Assembly (NCBI GenBank): GCA_965231925.1
Contig: OZ246894.1
Span: forward strand, 1,550,001-1,614,000
Source of the DNA: Poriferisodalis sp965231925
GTDB lineage: Bacteria > Actinomycetota > Acidimicrobiia > Acidimicrobiales > Poriferisodalaceae
Direction of reading: 5' to 3'
Length of the DNA: 64,000 nucleotides
Under the pieces are notes generated by a model. It was not told the origin of the DNA, searched no databases, and saw nothing but the letters and a program-made list of their open reading frames with translations. Made by a program: the position numbers and the translations under genes. The stretch's first letter is position 1; every line of letters begins with the position of its first letter. Positions 43,716 through 52,289 of the stretch are shown here, piece by piece.

Positions 43716-46700
43716 TCAGCCGGTCGACCCAACCGTTCGACCGGCTGCACGCAGTCGAGTGGTTGCTTCGTCGTCAACCGATCGTCCATCGTCGCCGATC
43801 ACGACGCCGTAGTCGCGGCGGGCGCCCTCGACGCTGACTACATCGTCCATGACGTCGCGCAGCACTGATGCCGGCTCGCGCTCGAAGGCGTCGCCCCAGC
43901 CGCCCCCGCCTGGTGTGTCGGCGATCATGCGCGCGGGACCCATCCGCTTGATGCCGTACTTGGGAGGCACGAACGTCGGCCCATCGGCATCGGTGTCGAC
44001 GGGGGCGATCCACTCCAGGCCGACCCCGCCGGTGCCACCGCCGCGCACACCGTGGCCCGATGGGGTGTCGAGGCCTTCGGCTCGGAACGACCAGATGGCA
44101 GGCTCCAGAATGTCGGCCTCGTACCGCACGCCGGTGCCGCCGCGTCGTTGCCCCGGACCGGCGTTGTCGCAGCGCTGCTCATGGCGGACGTACCGTACGG
44201 GGTACATCTGCTCGTGGAACTCCAGGTTCGGCAGGTCGAGGCCGCCGAGCGTGATGAGGTGCCCCATCTGCGGGAAGCCGTCGCGCTCCGCGGTCGCACC
44301 TGGTGTGGCCATGGCATGCCACTGGTACATCACCCAGGTGGTGCCGTCGTCGCGGCGCCCGGCGACGTGCCCGTGCATGGTCTTGGACCAAGCTGCGCAC
44401 GCCCGATCCGGGTCGGCCTGGGCCAGTGCCTGCCACACCGCGATCACGATCTCGTGTGCGACAAACACGGTGTTCATCGTCATCGGGGCAGGCGGCAGTG
44501 CGTTCACGATGCTGCCCTGCGGGGCGATGATTGTCACCGGCCGGTAGGTGCCTTCGTTGCGTGGGATCGACGTGTCGAAGAACGACGACACGGCAAGGAA
44601 CACCGACGAGTACGTGTTCGCCAGCGAGCTGTTCTTGAAGCCGTCGATCTGGGGATCGGTACCGGTGAAATCGAGCGTCATCTCGTCGCCGTCGATGGTC
44701 ATGTTCACTCGCACGGCGATGTCTGCAGGGCCGAAGCAGTCGTTGTCGGTGCGGTCCTCGCCGTAGTAGGTGCCGTCGGGCAGTTCCGTGATGGCTGTGC
44801 GCATGCGGCGCTCGCCGTGGGTGAGGACGCCGTCGAGGTAGGCGAGATACGGCGCGACCCCGAGCTCGGCAACCAGACCCAGGACACGTTCGGCGCCGAT
44901 GCGGGTCGAGCCCAGCATGGCGAGCAGGTCGCCGTCGAGCAGCTCGGGCGTCCGGCAGTTGATGAGCAGCAGCTCCCACAGGTCGTCGCGGACCTTGCCC
45001 TCCTCGATCAGCTTCATGACCGGCAGCCGGATGCCCTCTTGCCAGATCTCGGTGGCCTCAGGGTTGTAAGTGCCCGCGATCCCGCCGCCGATGTCGGACT
45101 GGTGGGCACGGTTGCAGCAGAACCCCACGAGCGTGGGCTCGCCGCCGTCCTCAGGGCCATCCTCATCTGTGCTGTCGCCATGCTCGCCCTCTCGGGCGAC
45201 GCTGTGCTGCCACTCGCCCTCACGGGCGACGCTGTGCTGCTGCTCGCCCTCACGGGCGACGAAGACAGGCCTCGCGATCACCCAGTCGGGCAGGTGATTG
45301 CCGCCGGCCACGTAGGGGTCCGACAGAAGGAACACGTCTTCTGGGTTGATGCGTCCCTCGTAGCGCTTCAAGAGCGCCCGGACCGCAAACCCGCCGCCGC
45401 CGGTGTGGATGGGGATGCCGTCGGCGTTGGCGACCAACGTTCCGTCCGGGGTCGTCACGTAACAGGAGAAATCGTGGCTCTGGCTGAAGATCGTGCTGCG
45501 CGCGGTGCGCGTCATGACCCAACCCATGTGCTTGCTGATCTGGTCGAGCCGGTTCTGCATGACTGCGAGCACGATTGGGTCCAGCCCGAATTCATCCGTT
45601 GCAGCCGCCGCCTCGCCGTTCGACTCGCTGCGGGATCGACCCGATTGGACGCTTCGGGACACAGCCGCGTCGCCCGAAGCTGGGCCCTCAGCGGTCTCGT
45701 CGGTGGGCGCGAGGTCGATGAACAGGTCGCCGTTCGCGTCCACCCACAGCCGGTCACCCGGTCTGGCCACGACCGTCGTGGTCAGCTCCTCGACCAGCGC
45801 TGGTCCCATGATGGCGTGGCCGCGCCGCAGCACCTCGCCGTCGAAGACCGGAGTGTCGCACCAGCCGAACGGCCCGTGCCACACCGAGCGTGTCTCGATG
45901 GGTTCGGGATCACCCACCGCGGGTGCCGTCTGCGAAGCGGCCACGTCGCCCGTCGAGGCGCGTGCCACGAGGCGAAGCGAAGCCACCATGATCGTGCCGT
46001 CGGTCTGGACGTGGCCGTACAGCCGCTCGTATTCAGTCTCGAAGGCGGCCCGGACTGCGGCTGCGTCGATCCCGGAGGCGTTCTCGGAGTAGGCAGGGAC
46101 GCGGATGGTCCACAGCTGGCCCGGGTGATGCAGTTCCAGCTCGCAGTCGAGCGTCACCTGTTCGGCAACGAATCCCTCGCCGTCCATCACGCCGAGTGCC
46201 TGGGCGCGCAGGGCGTCGAATCCAGCATCGATCTCGACGGGGTCGAGTTCGTTGAGCGAGCCCATCAAGAAGCGGGTGAAGTCCTGGCGAACGTCGGAGT
46301 GCAGCATCCCGATCGCACACAGGGCACCCGCATCGCGGGGCACATAGACGCGTTCACAGCCGAGCCCCGCAGCCACCGAGGCGCCGTGCATGGGGCCTGC
46401 ACCTCCCGCAGCGACCATGGTGAAGCGCCGCGGTGAGTGGCCTCGCTCGATCGAGATGTGCTCGGTCGCACTGAGCAAGTGCTGCTCGACGACCTCGACG
46501 ATGCCCGCGGCCGCCTCTTCGATAGCCATGCCGAGCGGCTCAGCGACGTGCGTGCGGATTGCCTCGCGGGCTGCGTCGATGTCGAGGTCCAACGTGCCGC
46601 CGGCGGACTTGCCCGGGCGAAGGCGGCCGAGGATCAGCTGGGCGTCGGTGACGGTGGGCAGCGTGCCGCCGTGGCCGTAGCACGCCGGGCCGGGGTCGGC

Positions 46701-47843
46701 GCCTGCGCCCTGCGGCCCGACGAAGAGCAGACCGGCCTCGTCGACGCCCGCGATCGTGCCGCCGCCTGCGCCGATCGTGTGAATGTCGATCGCAGGTGTG
46801 GATACGTGATAGCCGGCAATCATGATGTCGTCGCGGGTGTCCACCTCGCCGCCCGACATCAACAGGACGTCGCAGGACGTGCCCCCGATCTCCATCGAGA
46901 TGAGGTTTCCGGCCACTGCAGAGGTGTTCTCATCGTTGACGAGCGCGCTGTCAGTGGCGTCGCGGTACAGATTGAGCGCGCCGACGGCGGCGGCGGGGCC
47001 GCTGAGCAGCAGGTTCACGGGCCGTCCCGACACCTGGTCGACCGAGGCGGCGCCACCGTTCGACTGCACCAACAAGATGGCGTGACGCAAACCGGCCGCA
47101 GCGAGATCGTCGTTCAGCGAGCGCAAGTACGACACGATCTTGGGCGACAGCGAAGCGTTGACGACGGCGGTGGACGTGCGCTCGTACTCGCCCATGAGCG
47201 GCGAGACAGCGGCCGATGTCGTGATCCACGTGCCGTCCCACTGCTCGCTCACGGCGTCGGCGGCTGCACGCTCGTGGGAGTCGTTCACGAACGAATTCAT
47301 GAACGCAATGGCGATTGCCTCGACGTCGTGGCTGTCGAAGTGCTCCAGCACCGAACCGAGGCTCTCCACATCGAGCGGGGCGTGTTCGCTGCCGTCGGCG
47401 TCGATGCGCCCGCCCAGCGTGGCCCTCAGGTAGCGAGGCACGAGCACCGGGGCATAGGGAGCGCGGTGGTTCCACTGGTCCTCGCGCAGGCCTCGGCGGA
47501 TCTCCAGCGCGTCGCGGAACCCCTCGGTGGCGATCAGCCCGACGACCGCACCTGTGCCTTCCAGCATGGTGTTGGTAGCCACCGTGGAGCCGTGGACGAA
47601 CAGCGAGCAGTCAGCGAGCACATCGCCCAGGGGCATGCCGAGATCCACGGCGACGCGGGCGAGCGCAGCATGCACTCCTCGACTCGGATCCGCTGGAACT
47701 GAGGGAACTTTCGCCACCCAGGTCGCGCCCTGCGCATCGGCCAAGACCAAGTCGGTGAAGGTGCCGCCGACGTCCACACCGATCCGCCAAGGCGCAGCGG
47801 GCCGCCGTTGGGCGCCGTCGGTGTCGGTTGCGGGCGTTGTCAT
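43716..47843 (-). CDS. HyuA-HyuB fused hydantoinase/5-oxoprolinase-type enzyme
   Basis: A 1375-residue fusion. The HyuA half (about 1-690) has the ATP-binding start GVDVGGTFTDLVLADAQG at residue 22 and GGTSCDVLLMSGGEVDTRDD; the HyuB half starts near residue 755 (LDPIVLAVMQNRLDQISKHM) and includes AGGNHLPDWVIARPVF, CCNRAHQSDIGGG and PDGTYYGEDRTDND. Such enzymes are ATP-dependent amidohydrolases or carboxylases (5-oxoprolinase, N-methylhydantoinase, acetone/acetophenone carboxylase). Bacteria usually encode the halves separately; fusion resembles the single-chain 5-oxoprolinase plan. The Ser/Arg/Ala-rich linker (SVQSGRSRSESNGEAAAATD) joins the halves. A three-fold 10-residue repeat interrupts HyuB near residues 859-887. 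Confidence 0.9.
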   Translation of the reverse strand: MTTPATDTDGAQRRPAAPWRIGVDVGGTFTDLVLADAQGATWVAKVPSVPADPSRGVHAALARVAVDLGMPLGDVLADCSLFVHGSTVATNTMLEGTGAVVGLIATEGFRDALEIRRGLREDQWNHRAPYAPVLVPRYLRATLGGRIDADGSEHAPLDVESLGSVLEHFDSHDVEAIAIAFMNSFVNDSHERAAADAVSEQWDGTWITTSAAVSPLMGEYERTSTAVVNASLSPKIVSYLRSLNDDLAAAGLRHAILLVQSNGGAASVDQVSGRPVNLLLSGPAAAVGALNLYRDATDSALVNDENTSAVAGNLISMEIGGTSCDVLLMSGGEVDTRDDIMIAGYHVSTPAIDIHTIGAGGGTIAGVDEAGLLFVGPQGAGADPGPACYGHGGTLPTVTDAQLILGRLRPGKSAGGTLDLDIDAAREAIRTHVAEPLGMAIEEAAAGIVEVVEQHLLSATEHISIERGHSPRRFTMVAAGGAGPMHGASVAAGLGCERVYVPRDAGALCAIGMLHSDVRQDFTRFLMGSLNELDPVEIDAGFDALRAQALGVMDGEGFVAEQVTLDCELELHHPGQLWTIRVPAYSENASGIDAAAVRAAFETEYERLYGHVQTDGTIMVASLRLVARASTGDVAASQTAPAVGDPEPIETRSVWHGPFGWCDTPVFDGEVLRRGHAIMGPALVEELTTTVVARPGDRLWVDANGDLFIDLAPTDETAEGPASGDAAVSRSVQSGRSRSESNGEAAAATDEFGLDPIVLAVMQNRLDQISKHMGWVMTRTARSTIFSQSHDFSCYVTTPDGTLVANADGIPIHTGGGGFAVRALLKRYEGRINPEDVFLLSDPYVAGGNHLPDWVIARPVFVAREGEQQHSVAREGEWQHSVAREGEHGDSTDEDGPEDGGEPTLVGFCCNRAHQSDIGGGIAGTYNPEATEIWQEGIRLPVMKLIEEGKVRDDLWELLLINCRTPELLDGDLLAMLGSTRIGAERVLGLVAELGVAPYLAYLDGVLTHGERRMRTAITELPDGTYYGEDRTDNDCFGPADIAVRVNMTIDGDEMTLDFTGTDPQIDGFKNSSLANTYSSVFLAVSSFFDTSIPRNEGTYRPVTIIAPQGSIVNALPPAPMTMNTVFVAHEIVIAVWQALAQADPDRACAAWSKTMHGHVAGRRDDGTTWVMYQWHAMATPGATAERDGFPQMGHLITLGGLDLPNLEFHEQMYPVRYVRHEQRCDNAGPGQRRGGTGVRYEADILEPAIWSFRAEGLDTPSGHGVRGGGTGGVGLEWIAPVDTDADGPTFVPPKYGIKRMGPARMIADTPGGGGWGDAFEREPASVLRDVMDDVVSVEGARRDYGVVIGDDGRSVDDEATTRLRAAGRTVGSTG
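45181..45266. repeat. In-frame 30-bp tandem repeat inside the HyuB domain
   Basis: Units of 30 bp start at 45181, 45211 and 45241 (the last partial), each with CTCGCCCT(C/A)... and GGGCGACG. They encode QHSVAREGE-like decapeptides, right before an acidic stretch (DSTDEDGPEDGGEP). The insert lies between VIARPVFVAREGE and VGFCCNRAHQ, so it expands a loop without breaking the frame. Confidence 0.85.
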
Positions 47844-48822
47844 CCGTTCAGTCTCGCACCCAATCGTTCAGCCTGCGCAAGAATCTCTGCATCTCCGCTC
47901 GCTGAGCAGACACCTGCTGGATTGCGCTCAACCGGCCACGCTCGCGAGACTCGGCATCTCACCCTGCTGTATGGCGTCGAAAGCCTCAAGTATGTACCGC
48001 TGCGTACGATATTCGCCGAATCGCCTAATTTCGTTCTTCTTTAGAGTGGGGAAAGAAGCGCTTGGGTGGGGCGCATCGAGAATCCACTCCAGCTCGTCAC
48101 GTTCGAGACGATACATGTGGGCGTAGGCCGCATCGAGTTCGGATTGCAGACGATGACGACGATCGTCGTTCCAAGTGAACGGTTCACCTTCGTAGCCGAG
48201 ATCAATGGCGAAGCTCTTCAGTCCATGGGAGGTATAAGTCAGTTCGAGCACTCGGGGAATGATAAATTCGACCCATGTCGCTGATTGGCCTCCGAGTTCG
48301 ATACGTTCAAGATAGGTTTCGGGTTGCAGAACTGGAAGCTGCTTGACGATATAGAAATTGAGGTTTGCACCCCCGACCGAACAACGTGCGACCCAATCGA
48401 GGGGGATGCTATTCATATTGGCTAGCACCAAAGCTGAGGCGATTGCTCTCGCGCGTTCGTCGTCGTACTCGAGGACAGAAGCACTATTGCCAAGGCCACC
48501 GATGTTAGTATTGGTCGAAATTATCGCACGTTCATTCGTTGCATTGGAAATCGCACGTATTGCGTGCAACCAGTTCTCGGGGTCGATACTGAGTAACGGA
48601 GACTTGTTGTTCACCGCGTTTCGCCCGGTAGTTGCGAAGAGCACAGTTCGCTCGTCGGTAGCTCTGGCGATATCTCGGAAGAGAAGAAGCCAATCTGTAT
48701 GATGCTGGCGGAGTTCCCTAGCCCGCGCGGCGAAGTCATTGCCGCGACTCCGGTACGTTCGTCTGTGACCCGGGCAATACTCCTGAGAGCGATGTACGCC
48801 CTCGTTCGCCGAGCTCGGCCAA

Positions 48823-48849
48823 GGTTCGGTTCGGTTCGGTTCGGTTCGG
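48823..48849. repeat. (GGTTC)5 microsatellite inside the methylase gene
   Basis: Five exact 5-bp units (48823-48847) plus GG; on the coding (minus) strand the unit is GAACC, read as EPNRTEPN. Five-base units shift the frame when copy number changes. Loss of one unit would put the upstream frame into the frame of the 47928-48644 segment with no intervening stop. Confidence 0.9.
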
Positions 48850-51006
48850 CTATACTGGGTGGGTTGGGGTCAAGTTTTGCCAGCACGTCTCTCTCGGGCA
48901 CCCAGTAGCGCGGCAGTATCGTAGAGGCCGCGTCGAATTTCTCTTCGGGTCGCGTTGTGCGGGGGTTGCCTTTGTCGCGATCAGTAGCCGATACTCCTTC
49001 AAACGTGGCATAGCGGTGGTCGTACTGATGGAACAACTTCGCCTCGTAGAGGGGCAGGTAGCGTTCGTCTCCGCGAACATAGACGTTGGCTGTGGCGTGC
49101 CAGCCTTCAATTTCAAGTTGTTCGCGTGTCTTAAAGAGTTCGGAGTCATTCGTCATGTGGAACATTGTCGAGAGCTTGACGCCCCAAGGATTGGATCCGG
49201 GTTCCGATTCACTGGCTTCACGCAACAGGATGCCGGCTCGTGCATAGAACTTGCGGGCGATCTTCATATCGCGGCCGGTGCGAAAAATTGGACAGTTTCT
49301 TGTATTCGGGTTGAATAGGGCAAAGTCCTGCGCCGACAACATAAAGACGCGCTGTTCGTCTCTGAGATCATCAATTGCTTGGAGGAAGAATGCGAAGACT
49401 GCCTCTGAGCAAGGCTTTGATATGCCAGTGAGCGTGAGCAAGCAGAACTTAAGCCGACTGTCGATTCCTGGGAAGATTCGTGATCGGTTCTCGAAGTCGA
49501 AGAGACTAACCAAGCTCTTGTGCGCCACAAGATCACCAAAGAATACTTTCGTAGTGTCGTCTGTGGCGATGCCCGATGGCACAACGATTCCTGCCCGGCC
49601 GGTGGGAGAAATAAGATTCCGAATCGTCTCGGCAAAAACTGAATATGTGTTAATGTCGCCGCGACCGCACAGGGGATAACGACCGCTACAGCGCAGCAGA
49701 TGACTGATTGCCTCCGATTGACGCAGCGCTGATTCGAAGGCAGCGAACAAGGGTGGGTTGTCATTCGCTAACGCTGCTATCATCTTTTTTCTAGCTGCGG
49801 CGTTGGTTGTGCCGGCAACTACGGGATCGTGCTCCGCAAAGAACTCCTTTTCTTGAAGCTTGACACGCTCCCAAGGAGGGTTGCCGAGAACTACATCGAA
49901 ACCATGATTCCATCCTGCCGCTTCGTTCTCGGCATGTTCGAGGTTACCGGGCACTTCGAAAACGCCAGGGAACGCTAAGTGCGGATGGAGAAAGCCGTAT
50001 TCATCTCCCAAGCGACGAATCTTCGGGATCACGTCGGCAGGTACATCCGAGTCAGGATCGAGAATTTGGCGCACGATCGCCGTGGTTATGGCAGGGTCTT
50101 GAACGGTCCGCGGCGCAACGAATGCAGAGCACCAAGCATCTGCCGCGAGACGCGCTCTTGCAGTCTCAGGGGACCGGTGTAGTTCGTTGAGTTGTTCTGC
50201 CTTGCGGGCGACCTGCTCGGCAGTGTCATCGGGGATGGCATCGATTGCCCGGTATGCCGACGCCAACGGTTTGACTGTCTCGGCGATCGAAGGAGCGTGG
50301 AACCCGAGCACACCCTGGCCCTGGCGCTCAGCCTTGTTGCGCTTGCTATCGGTGCTGACGACTCTCTTGTTATCTCCCCCGAGTGCCTTGTAGGCAACGT
50401 CAGGGATACCATCGGAGAGGAGCTTCGGCGTAGTCCCTAATAGCGCGTTCCCGCAGACAATTCGATGATCGAGGAAGCTGAGCGGTCTACCAGGTTCGGT
50501 GGCTTCGAGCCAGAGGCTTACCTTGCAGAGTTCGACGGCCATTGGATTCACGTCGATGCCGTGTACGCAACTTCCCACAACGTCTCTGAGTGCTCGTCGC
50601 ATGTCGCCTGGAGCCGGCTCGGCGTCTCCTGAACGGACTGACGCCAAGCGGGACGCAATGCGGTTTGCGGCCGCTATCAGAAAGTGACCTGAGCCGCACG
50701 CTGGGTCAAGTACTGAAACGCTCAGCAGGGCCTGCTCGGGGTCGACTTGGCGCACGGCATCGTCAAGGATTGGCCCGAGTGCGGAATCCAGAAGTTCGTT
50801 GATGAGACTTGTCGGTGTGTAGTAGCTGCCGGTCGTTTTGCGTTCATTGCCCGCTGCTGTGCCGAGCGCAAATCTGCGTCCCGCTACATCGACTTCGGCA
50901 TGAAGTTCGAGCAAGCCCTCGTATATCGAGCCGAGTTCTTCAGCGCCGAGGTTGCGGTAGTCGACCGCCCGGTCGATCTTGGCCTCAGCGTCACGGGCGA
51001 TAGTTA

Positions 51007-51107
51007 GGGTCCGCCGCGGGTCAAGTCGCGTGAACGATCCGTGTGGTTGCCAGAAGTTACGCATGGTTCCCGAGCGCAGACCACGCGACTTGACTTCTGG
51101 CGGACCC
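51007..51107. mobile_element. 101-bp MITE-like insertion in the methylase gene
   Basis: Terminal inverted repeats GGGTCCGCC and GGCGGACCC, with further internal pairing (TCAAGTCGCGTG near 51022-51033 against CACGCGACTTGA, 51082-51093). It is flanked by a 3-bp direct repeat, TTA on the plus strand (51004-51006 and 51108-51110); if the terminal base is counted, the duplication is CTAA/TTAG. It has no coding capacity. TNA or YTAR target duplications are typical of IS5-family elements, so a non-autonomous IS5-type MITE is likely. Confidence 0.8.
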
Positions 51108-52289
51108 TTAGGTTTCGCACGGCCTTGAGCAGGTGGGCGTTGTCGAGTCTGGCGTCATAAAGGGCCTCGACGCTCACGGGAGACCACAGGTCGCTTCCAA
51201 GAGGGCTCAGACCTAACGCTGGCTCGCCGTCGCGCCATAGCGCTCGCATGGTGACCTGCAAGCCCGCCCAGAGGTCGTCGTGCGCCGACCCGCGACGTAC
51301 CCGAGCCAAGCGAGTAATCCGAGCGAGCGAATAGTGCTCTCGATACCGGGCTCGAGTAACTTCATCGGTGCCGGGCGCCAGCAGCAGGCCACGGCTCTCG
51401 GCTACGAGGAGGAACAGCAGGCGATACACACTTCGCAGCAGCTGACGCTGGTAGCTGGCAACCGGCAGCTCACCGCGAGTGAGCTGGTCTCGCAGTTCAG
51501 CGTTGGCCCGATGCGCTAGGAATCCTTCGCCGAGACTCACGATGGCTGCTTCCACGCCCTCACGCAGGCGGTCGAGGGCGCGGGTACCAGTTGTGGCCGC
51601 GTGCTGGCTCCACTGCTCAAGAATGCACTTCTCGGATGGCTCACCCTCGAAGCGGGTGCGATGGCAAGCGAGCCAGAGCAAGGTGAAGTCGCTATACAGC
51701 TCGCCCTCGAAGATCGCATTCAGATCAAACTCGACGTAGGCCTGACGGGTGAGTGAAGCATTGTCTCGCAGGAGCCGCAGCGTGCGTCCGTTGGAGAGCA
51801 GTGCCCATAGGTGCTCATCGCTGCGGTTGAGGAATTCCTGTACCAGGCCGTGGGGCGAAGTCCGAGCAGCCCCGGGCACCCCCGGGGAGCGTCGGTCGAC
51901 AGGCACCTCTGCACCCAGAAGGTGGACAGCAACCGTGTCGCCCCACTGATGCGAGATGGCGTACTCCTTGCCGTCGATCTCACGCGCCCGAGCGGTGGGC
52001 AATCCGCTGAATCCCAACTCGTCAAAGAGCGGGTTCAACCACCTCTGCCTCGTGAGTGCGGTGGCAGTTAGGTCATGCTCGGGTCGTTGCCGACAGTGCT
52101 CGACGAAAGCGCTCCACACGCTGACGAGTCGATTCCAGCTGCGCGTGATGTGATCGTTGAGGCGTTCGCCCGGCGCAAGCCCGTAGGCCTCAGCGCTCGT
52201 GCCGTCGAGTTCGCGTGAACCAGCGGCCACCTCACGCAGCAGGTCGGTCGGCAACAGGCCGCCGACAGAGGTGACTGAGACGAACTCGC

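Noticed and set aside
44052..46436. Plus-strand open frame of 794 codons
   Set aside because: Antisense to the HyuA-HyuB fusion; composition is that of a GC-driven shadow.
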